A DNA stretch of 64,000 bases from Streptomyces sp. NRRL WC-3618 (GCF_001280005.1 NZ_LGDW01000188.1:16879-80878); one strand, 5' to 3'; counted from the first letter of the stretch, positions 24,487 through 34,552 are shown. Numbers and translations are program-made. Notes: generated from the sequence alone by a model not told the origin.

Positions 24487-25212
24487 TCACGAAGCCGCAG
24501 TGGGATCCGGGTTGCCGTAGTAGGCGTCGGGGCCGTGTTTGCGGGTGTAGTGGCGGGCCAGGAGGTGAGGGGGCGGCGGGCTGGTGGGCGCCAGGGCCAG
24601 GGTGTTGAGGGCGATCTCGGCGACGGCTTCGCAGATGATCGCGTGTTCGAGGGATTTGCGGGCGCTGGAGCCCCAGGTGAAGGGGCCGTGGCTGGCGACG
24701 AGGGCGGCGGGGACCTCCGCCGCCCGCTGGTCGTCCTCCGCCAGCATGTCCACGATGACGCGGCCGGTGTTGTACTCGTAGTCCTTCGCGCACTGTTCGG
24801 CCGAGAGGTCGGGGGTGCACGGGATCGGGCCGTTGAACGTGTCCGCGTGGGTGGTGCCGAGGACAGGTATGTCACGGCGGGCCTGGGCGAACGCGACGGC
24901 GTGCGTGGAGTGCGTGTGGGTGACCCCGCCGACGGAGGGGAACGCCAGGTAGAGGCAGCGGTGGGTCTCCGTGTCGGTGGAGGGGCGCAGGTGACCGTCG
25001 ACGACCGCGCCGTCGGACAGGCGCACCGTCACCAGGTCGTCGATGGTCAGGGCGTCGTAGGGGACGCCGGAGGGCTTGATGACGAAAACGCCCGCCTCCC
25101 GGTCGACTCCGCTCACGTTGCCCCAGGTCAGGGTCGCCAGGCCGACCTTGGGGATGGTGAGGTTGGCGTCCAGGACCTCTTCCCGCAGGCCGTCGCGGAC
25201 TCGTGCGGTCAT
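24487..25212 (-). CDS. araD: L-ribulose-5-phosphate 4-epimerase
   Basis: This 241-residue class II aldolase-like zinc enzyme interconverts L-ribulose 5-phosphate and D-xylulose 5-phosphate. Family signatures are LTWGNVSGVDREAGVFVIKP, SGVPYD, TDTETHRCLYLAFPSVGGV and the zinc His pair in THTHSTHAVAFAQA, plus the C-terminal GPDAYYGNP. It is the last gene of araB-araA-araD, 34 bases after araA, and completes the entry of L-arabinose into the pentose phosphate pathway. Confidence 0.95.
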   Translation of the reverse strand: MTARVRDGLREEVLDANLTIPKVGLATLTWGNVSGVDREAGVFVIKPSGVPYDALTIDDLVTVRLSDGAVVDGHLRPSTDTETHRCLYLAFPSVGGVTHTHSTHAVAFAQARRDIPVLGTTHADTFNGPIPCTPDLSAEQCAKDYEYNTGRVIVDMLAEDDQRAAEVPAALVASHGPFTWGSSARKSLEHAIICEAVAEIALNTLALAPTSPPPPHLLARHYTRKHGPDAYYGNPDPTAAS

Positions 25213-25246
25213 GAGGTCGTCTCCTTCTGCATACGGTTCATGGACG

Positions 25247-26767
25247 TCACAGGGCCTGGGCGAGCCGGTGGTAGGCGGCGTTCCAGCGGATTTCCTTGCC
25301 GAACTGCTCGGTCTTGGTGTTCTCGTCGATGGTGAGCAGTTCGACGCCGGCCATGGCCGCGTAGTCGGTCAGCGTCTCGGTGTCGACCGCCGAGCTGAGG
25401 ACGGTGTGGTGCGGCGCGCCGGCGAGCAGCCAGCTCTCCGCCGACTCCGCCAGCGACGGGCGCGGCTTCCACACGGCGCGGGCCACCGGCAGACGGCGCA
25501 GCGGCTCGCTGGGGGCGACGACGTCGACGGCGTTGGCGGTCAGCCGGAAGCGGTCGCCGAGGTCGGAGAGGCCGACGACGACGGCGGGGCCCTCGGCCGC
25601 GCTGAAGACCAGGCGGACCGGGTCCTCACGGCCACCGATGGACAGCGGGTGGATCTCGCAGCTGGGGCGGTCGGCGGCGATCGAGGGGCAGACCTCGAGC
25701 ATGTGGGCGCCCAGGACGAGCGGGGTGCCGGGGCCGAGGTGGTAGGTGTAGTCCTCCATGAAGCTGGTGCCGCCGGGGTTGCCCGCGCCCATGACCTTCA
25801 TCGTGCGCAGCAGGGCGGACGTCTTCCAGTCGCCCTCGCCGCCGAAGCCGTAGCCGTCGGCCATCAGGCGCTGGACGGCGAGTCCGGGAAGCTGGCGCAG
25901 ACCGCCGAGGTCCTCGAAGTTGGTGGTGAAGGCGGTGAAGCCGCCCTCGGTGAGGAAGGTGCGCAGGCCGATTTCGAGCCGGGCGGCGTAGCGGAGCGAG
26001 TCGTGCTGGTCGCCGCCGGGGCGCAGCGCGGGCACCACGTCGTACAACTCGACGTATTCGGCGGCGAGTTCGGCGGTCGCCTTGTCCTCGACCTCGTCGA
26101 CGACGGCGACCAGGTCGTTCACGCCGTAGGTGTTGACGGAGTACCCGAACCGGATCTGCGCCTCGACCTTGTCGCCCTCGGTCACGGCGACGTCGCGCAT
26201 GTTGTCGCCGAAGCGGGCGAGCCGCAGGGTGCGTGAGGCGTGGCGGGCGACGGCGGCGCGGGCCCAGGCGGTGACACGCTGTACGACCCGGGGGTCGGTG
26301 GCGTGACCGGCGACGACCTTGCGGTCGATGCCGATACGGGACTCGATGTGCCCGAACTCACGGTCGCCGTGGGCGGCCTGGTTCAGGTTCATGAAGTCCA
26401 TGTCGATGGTCGGCCAGGGCAGCGACAGGTTGTACTGGGTGTGCAGGTGGAGCAACGGCCGGTCCAGGGCGCTGAGTCCGGCGATCCACATCTTGGCGGG
26501 CGAGAAGGTGTGCATCCAGACGATCACGCCGACGCAGACGTCGGAGGAGCTCGCCTCCTGGCACATACGGCGGATCGAGTCGGCGTCCTTCAGGACCGGC
26601 TTCCACACGATCTTGACCGGGATCTTCCCGGGGCTGCCGAGGATCTCGGCGATGCTCCTGGACTGGTCGGCCACCTGACGCAGGACGTCGTCGCCGTACA
26701 GGCCCTGGCTTCCGGTGAGGAACCAGATCTCCTGCTCGGGATAGGGGTGGGTGGCGTTGTTCTCCAT
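25247..26767 (-). CDS. araA: L-arabinose isomerase
   Basis: The 506-residue protein matches araA throughout: [20 protein letters not shown] at the start, [54 protein letters not shown] (with the metal-binding Glu) and HMLEVCPSI. It converts L-arabinose to L-ribulose with Mn2+. The length is typical. It lies between araB (47-base gap) and araD in one operon. Confidence 0.97.
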   Translation of the reverse strand: MENNATHPYPEQEIWFLTGSQGLYGDDVLRQVADQSRSIAEILGSPGKIPVKIVWKPVLKDADSIRRMCQEASSSDVCVGVIVWMHTFSPAKMWIAGLSALDRPLLHLHTQYNLSLPWPTIDMDFMNLNQAAHGDREFGHIESRIGIDRKVVAGHATDPRVVQRVTAWARAAVARHASRTLRLARFGDNMRDVAVTEGDKVEAQIRFGYSVNTYGVNDLVAVVDEVEDKATAELAAEYVELYDVVPALRPGGDQHDSLRYAARLEIGLRTFLTEGGFTAFTTNFEDLGGLRQLPGLAVQRLMADGYGFGGEGDWKTSALLRTMKVMGAGNPGGTSFMEDYTYHLGPGTPLVLGAHMLEVCPSIAADRPSCEIHPLSIGGREDPVRLVFSAAEGPAVVVGLSDLGDRFRLTANAVDVVAPSEPLRRLPVARAVWKPRPSLAESAESWLLAGAPHHTVLSSAVDTETLTDYAAMAGVELLTIDENTKTEQFGKEIRWNAAYHRLAQAL

Positions 26768-26814
26768 GAGGTTCCTTTCGAAGGGGGTCGACCGGGGGCG
26801 CGGGGCGGTGCCGC

Positions 26815-28497
26815 TCAGGCGGATGCCTCGGCGCGGATGCGGCGCAGGCGGTGCATGACCTCGTTGGCGCCACGGCCGAAGTAGTCGTGCAGGAGCTGGT
26901 ATTCGGCGTACAGACGGTCGTAGGCCGCGGCCCGCTCGGGGTCGGGCAGGTAGACGGCCGGACGTGCCTTGCCCATGGCCTGGGCGGCGGCGCGGATGTC
27001 CGCGTACGCTCCCGCCGCCACCGCCGCGTGCATCGCCGAGCCGAGGGCGGGACCCTGCGCCGAGTCGATGACGCCGAGGGGGAGTCGGGTGACGTCGGAG
27101 TAGATCTGCATCAGCAGCGCGTTCTTCGTGAGTCCGCCCGCGATGATCAGCTCTTCGACCGGGACGCCGGACTTCTGGAACGTCTCGATGATGGTGCGGG
27201 TGCCGAACGCGGTGGCCTCGAGGAGCGCCCGGTAGATGTCCTCGGGGCGGGTGGACAGGGTCTGTCCCACCACGACGCCGCTGAGGTCGTGGTCGACCAG
27301 GACGGAACGGTTGCCGCTGTGCCAGTCCAGGGCGATCAGGCCGTGCTCGCCGATCTCCTGCTCGGCCGCGAGGGCCGTCAGGTGCTCGTGCGCGTCCCGC
27401 CCGAGGGCGGCGGCTTCCTCGGCGTACGACGCGGGGAAGGAGGTACGGACGAACCAGCCGAAGATGTCGCCGACGCCGCTCTGCCCGGCCTCGTATCCCC
27501 ACAGGCCCGGCAGGATGCCGCCCTCGACGACACCGCACATGCCCGGTACTTCGGCCCACTGGTCGGAGCTCATCACATGGCAGGTGGAGGTGCCCATGAT
27601 GGCGACCATGCGGCCCGGCTCCACCGCGGTCGCCGCGGGTGCGGTCACATGGGCGTCGACGTTTCCGACGCACACGGCGATGCCTTCGGGAAGGCCGGTC
27701 CATTCCGCCGCCTCGGCGGTCAGCCCGCCGGCCAGATCGCCGAGCTGACCGATCGGGTGGTCCAGCTTGTCGGTCACGAACCCGGCGAAGCCGGGGTTGA
27801 GGGCGGCGAGGTACTCGGCGGAGGGGTAGCTGCCGTCCTGGTACTGGCCCTTGTATCCGGCGGTGCAGGCGTTGCGGACGTAGTTGCCGGACAGACGCCA
27901 GACGATCCAGTCGGCGGCCTCGATCCAGCGGTCGGTCAGCTCGTACAGCTCGGGGTCCTCCTCCAGCAGCTGGAGGCCCTTGGCGAACTCCCACTCCGAG
28001 GAGATCTTGCCGCCGTAGCGCTTCAGCCACGGCTCCTTGCGCGCCTCGGCGAGCTCCGTGATCCGGTCGGCCTGCGCCTGCGCGGCATGGTGACGCCACA
28101 GCTTGACGTAGGCGTGCGGCCGGCCGGCGAGGTCGGGGAGCTCGCACAGGGGCGTGCCGTCGGCGAGGACCGGCACCATCGTGCAGGCGGTGAAGTCCGT
28201 GCCGATGCCGACGACCTGCTCCGGTCGCACACCGGAACGGGCCAGCGCCTCGGGTACGGCGATACGCAGGACGTCGACGTAGTCCGAGGGCACCTGAAGC
28301 GCCCAGTCGGGCGGCAACGGGGTGCCGTCGGGAAGCGCCCGGTCCAGGACCGCATGCGTGTACGGGTGCTCGGCGGCGGCCACTTCGGTGCCGTCGGCGA
28401 CCCGGACCACTACGGCCCGCCCGGACAGCGTCCCGTAGTCGACTCCGATGACGTAGGTGTCGGGCTGGGTGTCTTCGCTGTTCTCGGCGTTCACCAC
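26815..28497 (-). CDS. araB: ribulokinase
   Basis: This FGGY-family kinase of about 560 residues phosphorylates L-ribulose using ATP. The N-terminal ATPase motif [16 protein letters not shown], the substrate region [15 protein letters not shown] and the C-terminal [20 protein letters not shown] are all present. The GTG codons at 28497 and 28494, behind AAAGGCGG, are the likeliest starts; an ATG at 28539 lacks a ribosome binding site. It is the first gene of the ara operon. Confidence 0.95.
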   Translation of the reverse strand: MVNAENSEDTQPDTYVIGVDYGTLSGRAVVVRVADGTEVAAAEHPYTHAVLDRALPDGTPLPPDWALQVPSDYVDVLRIAVPEALARSGVRPEQVVGIGTDFTACTMVPVLADGTPLCELPDLAGRPHAYVKLWRHHAAQAQADRITELAEARKEPWLKRYGGKISSEWEFAKGLQLLEEDPELYELTDRWIEAADWIVWRLSGNYVRNACTAGYKGQYQDGSYPSAEYLAALNPGFAGFVTDKLDHPIGQLGDLAGGLTAEAAEWTGLPEGIAVCVGNVDAHVTAPAATAVEPGRMVAIMGTSTCHVMSSDQWAEVPGMCGVVEGGILPGLWGYEAGQSGVGDIFGWFVRTSFPASYAEEAAALGRDAHEHLTALAAEQEIGEHGLIALDWHSGNRSVLVDHDLSGVVVGQTLSTRPEDIYRALLEATAFGTRTIIETFQKSGVPVEELIIAGGLTKNALLMQIYSDVTRLPLGVIDSAQGPALGSAMHAAVAAGAYADIRAAAQAMGKARPAVYLPDPERAAAYDRLYAEYQLLHDYFGRGANEVMHRLRRIRAEASA

Positions 28498-28595
28498 CGG
28501 ACCGCCTTTCTGTTCGGTATTACGGTCGTTGTTCGACATGAGAAATGGTGGGGCGGAGGGAAGCCTCGGGGGTACGGATCCCGGCAGGGGCCGGC

Positions 28596-28994
28596 TCACG
28601 CGCCCGGACCCCTGCCGGAGCGTGCCATCAGCAGGTGAGCGGCGTGACGGTGAGCGGTGTGACGGTGATGCGGTCGACGCCGGGTGCGCAGGCGCGAGGT
28701 CCGCGCCGAGGCTCGCTCCGAAGGCGGCCGGAAGTCGGGGAACGACTCGCGCCAGTGGGCGATGCCCGGCAGGACGTCGAGAGCGACGGGACGACCGTCT
28801 GCGACATCTACGACAAGATCCGGTCGATGGTTGCGAAAGCCCTGACCGTCGACCCCGTCGACCCCGTCGAAGCCATCGAGACGCGTGACCCCGTCGAAGC
28901 CATCGAGACGCATGACGGCGTCGACCCCGTCGAGACGCATGACGGCGTCGGAACTTCGCAGTCTGTGCGGCGCTGCCAGACCTGTCGCCTTCAT
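28596..28994 (-). CDS. doubtful ORF with Asp/Gly repeats upstream of araB
   Basis: A 132-codon frame upstream of araB begins with a repetitive stretch (DAVMRLDG and FDGVTRLDG type units) encoded by a 27-bp tandem repeat. It continues through RPVALDVLPGIAHWRESFPD and ends in a basic, His/Arg-rich tail. The middle has a protein-like composition but no recognised family. It may be the remains of a lost gene of the arabinose locus; the frame may also be fortuitous. Confidence 0.25.
   Translation of the reverse strand: MKATGLAAPHRLRSSDAVMRLDGVDAVMRLDGFDGVTRLDGFDGVDGVDGQGFRNHRPDLVVDVADGRPVALDVLPGIAHWRESFPDFRPPSERASARTSRLRTRRRPHHRHTAHRHAAHLLMARSGRGPGA
28860..28913. repeat. 27-bp tandem repeat x2 plus fragments
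   Basis: GACCCCGTCGAAGCCATCGA followed by GACGCRT occurs twice head to tail, at 28860-28886 and 28887-28913. Truncated related units (GACGGCGTCGACCCCGTCGA) follow to about 28950. The unit length is a multiple of three. Confidence 0.9.
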
Positions 28995-29067
28995 AGCGGT
29001 GCTCTCATTTCGGGGCTTCGACCGGTCAGCGTGCGAGGGCGGACCGCCACCGGCCTTGTTCGTAATG

Positions 29068-29082
29068 TCGAACTACGTTCGA
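29068..29082. promoter_or_regulatory. palindrome far upstream of the ara operon
   Basis: TCGAAC-TAC-GTTCGA is a perfect 6-bp dyad with a three-base spacer, about 570 bases before araB. It looks like a repressor site of the LacI or GntR kind and could serve the ara operon. No regulator gene is adjacent. Confidence 0.45.
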
Positions 29083-29302
29083 TACTTCGCTCAGCGACTG
29101 AAGGTATGGCCCTACCCGCCGGGCGTCAATATCTGTGCCGAAAAAGGCACTCCGTGCTGCCCAAACCTCCTGGTCGCAGACGCGGGCAGCGTTGTCGAGC
29201 GTGGCCGGAAGATCAGGTAAGGCTGCCGGAGGCCGGCGGATCCTGCAAGCCTTCCGCAAGCCAACCTGTTCCGGTCCTGCTGCCGCCCCTCCTGGCGCAT
29301 GA

Positions 29303-29349
29303 CAAAGGCGGGACCCGAAAGCCCCGCCCGCACCGAACGAAATCCCGGC
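29303..29349 (-). terminator. terminator after the conserved gene (copy 3 of the repeat)
   Basis: GGCGGGACCCGAAAGCCCCGCC forms a GC-rich hairpin a few tens of bases beyond the stop of the gene at 29350-30099. The hairpin and the last codons of that gene are the part duplicated at 16826-16927; copy 2 at 24217 has only the codons. Confidence 0.65.
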
Positions 29350-30099
29350 TCAGGGCCACACAAGGCAGTACGGCTGATGCCCCGCCTCATGCAACCGATG
29401 GCTGAAGTCCTGCCACTCGTGCAGCAGTTGGTACACATTGAACGCGTCCCGAGGCCCGCCCCGGTCCGGCACCGTCGACCAGATGAACGCTGCCGCGCCC
29501 ACCGCCTCCTCGCCTATGCCTCGTAGCGGGTCGACGACGGTCATCGGGAGTTTCACGACCGCGTAGTCGGGGTGCAGGACGACGAGTTCCAGCGGGGGCA
29601 CCTTGTGGAGGGGGACACCCTCGATGCCGGTGAGGACCATCGCGGCCATCGTTTCGGGCTTGATCTTGGTGAACATGCCGTTCATGCCGAGCTCGTCGCC
29701 GCCGAGTTCCTCGGGGCGCATCGAGATCGGGACGCGGGCAGCCGTGGCGCCGTCCGGTGCGCCGAAGTATTTGTACGTCACCCCCACCCGACCACCATTC
29801 CCGCTCGCTGCCCGGAGTCGATCGACCCTCCGGTCGACGCTCTCGGGCACACCGTTCGATCCCGGGGCCTGCCCAGGACTCATACTGCCCTGCCCAGGAC
29901 CCATGGTTCCCTGCCCGGGGCCCATGATTCCTTGACCCGGACCCATACTGCCCTGCCCGGGACCCAGCCCCTGGGCCTGGGCCTGCCGTGCCGCTTCTGC
30001 CGCTGCCGCTTCCTCCACGTCGCGTCGGTGCCTTCCCCGCCGGGCACGTCGAGGACCCAGGTCGTCAGTCCCCTCGCCCAGTCCGCCACCGCGATGCAT
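29350..30099 (-). CDS. conserved Streptomyces protein with GPGQGxM repeats, probably frameshifted
   Basis: This 249-residue product is a conserved protein whose C-terminal 150 residues look like a folded alpha/beta domain (RVGVTYKYFGAPDGATAARV, LELVVLHPDYAVVKLPM, NVYQLLHEWQDFSHRLHEAG). Residues 45-75 contain heptad-like GPGQGSM repeats. The first 30 residues read poorly. In the frame starting at GTG 30107 the same DNA encodes a much more protein-like start (VEICIAVADWARGLTTWVLD), so a one-base deletion near 30015-30030 probably shifted the frame. The function is unknown; it precedes hemL divergently. Confidence 0.7.
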   Translation of the reverse strand: MHRGGGLGEGTDDLGPRRARRGRHRRDVEEAAAAEAARQAQAQGLGPGQGSMGPGQGIMGPGQGTMGPGQGSMSPGQAPGSNGVPESVDRRVDRLRAASGNGGRVGVTYKYFGAPDGATAARVPISMRPEELGGDELGMNGMFTKIKPETMAAMVLTGIEGVPLHKVPPLELVVLHPDYAVVKLPMTVVDPLRGIGEEAVGAAAFIWSTVPDRGGPRDAFNVYQLLHEWQDFSHRLHEAGHQPYCLVWP

Positions 30100-30414
30100 A
30101 TCTCCACCCGACTGCTGTTCTAGGACGCGCGAACCCCGTCGCGCAACCCGATCATCGTGTCAGTGACCTCCCCCACGTCCGCCCGCCGAAACGTGCGTTG
30201 AAACACCTGTCCGCAGGATCTTCGCAGCCCCTGAACACCATCGTCCGCCTATCGTCCGTATGTACGGCCCGATGAGCTGTGTGTCTCTGTGAGTCTCCGT
30301 GTGTGTTCGGTCCCAGTTTCGCAGACGGGTGGGGCCGACGCCCCGCCGTCCCGCCGCCTACCCTGAGGGGGTCACTGGCAGCAGGAGACCGAGAAGCCGG
30401 AGAAGTCGCAGGTC
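30100..30414. other. divergent promoter region of hemL
   Basis: About 315 bases separate the conserved protein gene from hemL. No gene, hairpin or clear operator is seen. A GGAG at about 30398 lies upstream of hemL. Confidence 0.5.
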
Positions 30415-31770
30415 ATGAGCGAAACGTCTAGCGGGGTAGCCAGCGGAATGGCGAGTGGGTTGCCCTATCCATACGAAGCACCCGTCTCGCAGGGCCTCTT
30501 CGACCGTGCGACGGGTGTCACACCCGGCGGCGTCAATTCGCCGGTGCGCGCTTTCCGTGCCGTGGGCGGTACGCCCCGGTTCATGGTGTCGGGGCGTGGT
30601 CCGTATCTCACCGACGCCGACGGGCGCGAGTACGTCGACCTGATCTGCTCCTGGGGTCCGATGATCCTCGGGCACTCCCGCCCGGAGGTCATCGCCGCCG
30701 TCCAGGACGCCGTCTCGCGCGGTACGTCCTTCGGCACGCCGGGGGAGGGCGAGGTCGCGCTCGCCGAGGAGATGGTCGCCCGTATCGACCCCCTCGAGCA
30801 GGTGCGGCTCGTGTCCAGCGGGACCGAGGCCACCATGTCGGCGATCCGGCTGGCCCGTGGGTTCACCCGGCGCGCCAAGGTGATCAAGTTCGCCGGGTGT
30901 TACCACGGTCACGTCGACTCGCTCCTCGCCGCCGCGGGGAGCGGACTGGCGACCTTCGCGCTGCCAGACACCCCGGGCGTCACCGGTGCCCAGGCCGGCG
31001 ACACCATCGTGCTCCCCTACAACGACCTCGACGCCGTGCACGCCGCCTTCGCCGCGCACCCCGGCGAGATCGCCTGCCTGATCACCGAGGCCTCCCCGGG
31101 CAACATGGGCGTCGTACCGCCGCTGCCCGGGTTCAACCAGGGGCTCAAGGACGCCTGCGCCGCGAACGGCGCGCTGTATGTGTCCGACGAGGTCATGACC
31201 GGGTTCCGGACCAGTCGCAGTGGCTGGTACGGGATCGACGGCGTCCGGCCCGATCTCATGACCTTCGGGAAGGTCATGGGCGGTGGGTTCCCCGCCGCCG
31301 CCTTCGGGGGGCGCGCCGACGTCATGGCCCACCTCGCTCCCGCCGGGCCCGTCTACCAGGCCGGCACCCTCTCCGGTAACCCGATCGCCACCGCCGCCGG
31401 GCTCGCCCAGCTGCGGCTGCTCGACGAGGCCGCGTACGTCACCGTCGACGCCGTCTCCGCGCAGCTTCAGGGGCTGGTCGGCGAGGCGCTGAGCAAGGAG
31501 GGCGTCGCGCACACCGTGCAGAACGCGTCCAACATGTTCTCCGTGTTCTTCACCGACCAGCCGGTGCGCGACTACGAGGGCGCCAAGGCGCAGGAGTCGT
31601 TCCGCTTCACCGCGTTCTTCCACTCCATGCTGGCGAACGGCGTCTATCTGCCGCCGTCGTCGTTCGAGTCCTGGTTCGTCTCCACGGCGCACGACGAGCG
31701 GGCCATCCAGAAAATCGCCGACGCCCTTCCGGCGGCGGCCCGTGCGGCGGCGGAGGCCACGGCAGTATGA
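30415..31770 (+). CDS. hemL: glutamate-1-semialdehyde 2,1-aminomutase
   Basis: This 451-residue class III PLP aminotransferase makes 5-aminolevulinate for tetrapyrrole synthesis (C5 pathway). Typical motifs are [19 protein letters not shown] at the N-terminus, [32 protein letters not shown], and the PLP lysine in [18 protein letters not shown]. The length matches the family. Its last codons overlap the next gene (ATGA), indicating co-translation with the phosphatase, and it heads a group with the cytochrome c maturation genes downstream. Confidence 0.96.
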   Translation: MSETSSGVASGMASGLPYPYEAPVSQGLFDRATGVTPGGVNSPVRAFRAVGGTPRFMVSGRGPYLTDADGREYVDLICSWGPMILGHSRPEVIAAVQDAVSRGTSFGTPGEGEVALAEEMVARIDPLEQVRLVSSGTEATMSAIRLARGFTRRAKVIKFAGCYHGHVDSLLAAAGSGLATFALPDTPGVTGAQAGDTIVLPYNDLDAVHAAFAAHPGEIACLITEASPGNMGVVPPLPGFNQGLKDACAANGALYVSDEVMTGFRTSRSGWYGIDGVRPDLMTFGKVMGGGFPAAAFGGRADVMAHLAPAGPVYQAGTLSGNPIATAAGLAQLRLLDEAAYVTVDAVSAQLQGLVGEALSKEGVAHTVQNASNMFSVFFTDQPVRDYEGAKAQESFRFTAFFHSMLANGVYLPPSSFESWFVSTAHDERAIQKIADALPAAARAAAEATAV

Positions 31771-32465
31771 GCGACATCAACAGTGGGAAGAACGCCGACA
31801 TCACCGTCGTACACCTCATGCGGCACGGTGAAGTCGCCAACCCCGAAGGGGTGTTGTACGGGCGGCTGGAGGGCTACCACCTCTCCGAGCTGGGCCTGCG
31901 GATGGCCGACCGGGTCGCCGAGCACCTCGCGCCGCGTGACGTGACGTACGTCTGCGCGTCCCCGCTGGAGCGGGCGCAGGAGACGGCGACGCCGATCGCC
32001 AAGGCGCACGGGCTCGATCTCGCCTCCGACGCGCGGCTCCTGGAGGCCGAGAACGTCTTCCAGGGGAAGACCTTCGGGGTCGGGGACGGGGCCCTGAAGC
32101 GGCCCGAGAACTGGAAGCACCTCGTCAACCCGTTCAAGCCGTCCTGGGGCGAGCCGTACGTCGACCAGGTCGTACGGATGATGGGGGCGCTGGACGCCGC
32201 CAAGGACGCCGCCCGTGGGCACGAGGCCGTGCTCGTCAGTCATCAGCTGCCGATCTGGATCGTGCGCAGCTATGTCGAGCGGCGCCGGCTCTGGCACGAC
32301 CCCCGCAAGCGGCAGTGCACGCTCGCCTCCCTCACGACCTTCACCTACCGCGGCGACAAGATCGTGTCCGTCGGCTACACCGAGCCCGCGCGTGATCTGG
32401 TCCCGGCGCACCTCCTCGCCGGCGCCAAGCCGGTGAAGGGCAAGGACAAGGCCTTCGGGGCGTAA
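31767..32465 (+). CDS. histidine phosphatase family protein (phosphoglycerate mutase-like)
   Basis: The 232-residue product carries the phosphohistidine loop [15 protein letters not shown] and the second catalytic His in [16 protein letters not shown]. It belongs to the SixA/GpmB-like branch of small-molecule or protein phosphatases. The start overlaps the hemL stop. The exact substrate is not evident; the coupling to hemL is conserved in Streptomyces as far as I recall. Confidence 0.88.
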   Translation: MSDINSGKNADITVVHLMRHGEVANPEGVLYGRLEGYHLSELGLRMADRVAEHLAPRDVTYVCASPLERAQETATPIAKAHGLDLASDARLLEAENVFQGKTFGVGDGALKRPENWKHLVNPFKPSWGEPYVDQVVRMMGALDAAKDAARGHEAVLVSHQLPIWIVRSYVERRRLWHDPRKRQCTLASLTTFTYRGDKIVSVGYTEPARDLVPAHLLAGAKPVKGKDKAFGA

Positions 32466-32506
32466 TCCCTCATCCCTCATCCCTCATCCCCCATCTCTCA
32501 TCCCTC

Positions 32507-32525
32507 AGCGCTCAGCGCTGCTTTT
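32507..32525 (+). terminator. possible terminator after the phosphatase gene
   Basis: AGCGC-TCA-GCGCT followed by GCTTTT lies 42 bases after the stop. It is preceded by a run of imperfect TCCCTCA heptamers (32467-32506). The stem is short, so efficiency is uncertain. Confidence 0.4.
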
Positions 32526-32675
32526 CAACCATCGCTTCGGAAATTTTCGACTTTTGCCCATCTAGTGACACGGTTGTTGCAATTGTTCCGAAGCCCAGAA
32601 CACCATGGGGAACCTCCCTGTTCGTCGTGCCCTCTGAATGGGTGAGCACCAGCGAGTACGACGAATGGGGATCCC

Positions 32676-34016
32676 ATGCACGGCAAGAACGGCGACGGCG
32701 TCGGTGGCTTCGGCCGGCGTGGTGCGCTCGGCCTCGGCCTCGGGGCCGCCGCCGCTCTCGGTACGGCCGGCTGCGGGTCCGTCCTGGGAGGCGATCCGAA
32801 GAGGGACAAGGGCTCCAAGGGTGCCAACGGGGACCGGTCTTCCGGCAAGCCGTCGCCCAAGGCCAGCCCCGCCGCCAAGCCCATCGGGGACGGCTCCACC
32901 TCGTACACCGGCAAGCAGCCCCACCAGCCGGACAAGCCCGTGCCGTTGGAGGCGGGCCAGACCCCGCCGCAGTTCGTGATCTTCTCCTGGGACGGGGCGG
33001 GAGAGGTGGGCAACGGCCTCTTCCCGCGCTTCCTGGAGCTGGCGAAGACACACGGCGCCCACATGACCTTCTTCCTCTCCGGGATCTACCTCCTCCCCGA
33101 GTCGCAGAAGCGCAAGTACCTCCCGCCGAACAACGCCCCCGGCGCCTCCGACATCGGCTACCTCAGCGACGACCACGTCAAGGCGACCCTCACCAACGTC
33201 CGGCAGGCCTGGCTCGACGGGCACGAGATAGGCACCCACTTCAACGGCCACTTCTGCTCCGGCTACGGCACGGTCGCCAACTGGACGCCCAAGCAGTGGA
33301 GCAGCGAGATAGAGCAGGCCAAGGGCTTCGTGAAGGAGTGGCGCACCAACACCGGGTGGACCGACCTGCCCGCGCTCCCCTTCGACTACGAGAAGGAGCT
33401 CATAGGCGGCCGTACGCCCTGTCTCCTCGGCCAGAACAACCTGCTGCCCACCGCCCGCGCCCTCGGCTGGCGCTACGACGCCTCCTCGCCCGGCGGCAGC
33501 CAGGTGTGGCCCACGAAGAAGGGGGGCGTCTGGGATCTGCCCCTCCAGGCGATGCCTTTCCCCGGCCACAAGTTCGAGGTCCTGTCGATGGACTACAACA
33601 TCCTCGCCAACCAGTCGATCAACTCGACCAACGCGCCCGCCCACAACTACCCCGCGTGGCGCGAGCAGGCCACCAACTCCTACATCGCCGGTTTCCAGCG
33701 GGCGTACGAGACGAACCGCGCCCCCTTCTTCATAGGCAACCACTTCGAGCACTGGAACGGCGGCATATACATGGACGCCGTCGAGGCCGCGCTCAAGCAC
33801 ATCGCCCGGGAGAAGGAGAAGGGCGAGGACGTCCGGATGGTCTCCTTCCGTCAGTTCGTCGACTGGCTGGACGTGCAGAAGCCCGAGGTGCTGGAGAAGC
33901 TGCGGACCCTTGATGTCGGGCAGCAGCCGACGGGTGGCTGGAAGGGGTTCCTGGGAACGGGAGCGGGAGCGACAGCGACAGCGACAGCAGGAACGGGCGC
34001 GGGAAAGCCGGCGTGA
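32676..34016 (+). CDS. secreted lipoprotein with polysaccharide-deacetylase-like domain
   Basis: This 446-residue protein has a Tat-like signal (FGRRGALGLGLG) and a lipobox GTAGC near residue 33, then a Lys/Ser/Pro linker. The catalytic-like region begins PPQFVIFSWDGAGEVGNGLF and contains HMTFFLSGIYLL, HEIGTHFNGHFC and DVRMVSFRQFVDWL, the outline of an NodB/polysaccharide deacetylase barrel. The metal residues appear to be Asp (SWDG) and His-x3-His (GTHFNGH), so it may act on cell-wall glycans at the membrane surface. The C-terminus is an Ala/Thr/Gly repeat. Confidence 0.82.
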   Translation: MHGKNGDGVGGFGRRGALGLGLGAAAALGTAGCGSVLGGDPKRDKGSKGANGDRSSGKPSPKASPAAKPIGDGSTSYTGKQPHQPDKPVPLEAGQTPPQFVIFSWDGAGEVGNGLFPRFLELAKTHGAHMTFFLSGIYLLPESQKRKYLPPNNAPGASDIGYLSDDHVKATLTNVRQAWLDGHEIGTHFNGHFCSGYGTVANWTPKQWSSEIEQAKGFVKEWRTNTGWTDLPALPFDYEKELIGGRTPCLLGQNNLLPTARALGWRYDASSPGGSQVWPTKKGGVWDLPLQAMPFPGHKFEVLSMDYNILANQSINSTNAPAHNYPAWREQATNSYIAGFQRAYETNRAPFFIGNHFEHWNGGIYMDAVEAALKHIAREKEKGEDVRMVSFRQFVDWLDVQKPEVLEKLRTLDVGQQPTGGWKGFLGTGAGATATATAGTGAGKPA

Positions 34017-34188
34017 GGCCGTGCCCGCGCCGCCGGCCCGGTCTCCCGGGCGGGCGCCGTCGTCCCGCCTAAAAGGCGTGGACGCGCTGAGTGGACCTTG
34101 GATAACCTCCTCGTCGCCGTAGCCCGGGCCGGCTGACCATGGCCCGTGCTTGCTCGCCTGCCTGGCAGGCCGAAGAGGGGAAAAAGCC

Positions 34189-34512
34189 ATGAACAAGAGG
34201 AAGTTCACGTCGCTCGCCATGACGCCGCTGGTGCTCGCGGGCATCGCCGTCGCCGCGCCGATAGCGGGCGCGACCGCCGCCAGTGCCACGCCGAGCGGCT
34301 GTCAGGTGGGCAAGCCGGACGAGAACACGGGGACCGCGATCTGCCGACTCGGTACCGGCCAGGTGCGGGTCAAGGTCACGTGTGAGGACGGCATCACCGG
34401 CGACACCCATCTCGCGTTCGGCCCGTGGGTCGGCATCAACAGGACGTCGAAGGTGGCCTGCGGCGCGGCCCAGCGGTACTTCGTGAAGCTGGTCGACTAC
34501 CAGACCCGCTGA
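34189..34512 (+). CDS. small secreted protein
   Basis: This 107-residue protein has a clear signal peptide (MNKRKFTSLAMTPLVLAG then AASA) and a mature part of about 75 residues with four cysteines (SGCQVG, AICRLG, VTCEDG and VACGA), likely two disulfides. The Cys spacing and the aromatic end (RYFVKLVDYQTR) suggest a compact beta-fold exported protein. AGAGGGGA precedes the ATG. The function is unknown. A strong terminator follows. Confidence 0.8.
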   Translation: MNKRKFTSLAMTPLVLAGIAVAAPIAGATAASATPSGCQVGKPDENTGTAICRLGTGQVRVKVTCEDGITGDTHLAFGPWVGINRTSKVACGAAQRYFVKLVDYQTR

Positions 34513-34552
34513 GTCCAGGGCTCCGGCCCGCGTACCCCCCCCATAGCCGGTC

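Larger units (their letters stand above)
28498..29302. other. long leader/decayed region upstream of araB
   Basis: About 800 bases lack a recognised gene. They contain the doubtful repeat-bearing frame, the TCGAAC dyad, and a further minus-strand frame (29026-29259) of no known family. The region probably includes the ara promoter and decayed island material. Confidence 0.5.

Noticed and set aside
29068..29082. LexA/SOS box
   Set aside because: The actinobacterial LexA site has TCGAAC and GTTCGA separated by four bases; here the spacer is three, and no DNA-repair gene follows.
16826..29404. insertion sequence or transposon flanked by repeats
   Set aside because: The repeats are copies of a gene end, not terminal inverted repeats, and no transposase is encoded.
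32467..32506. regulatory array of TCCCTCA heptamers
   Set aside because: Imperfect low-complexity run just after a stop codon; no spacing or symmetry that suggests a function.
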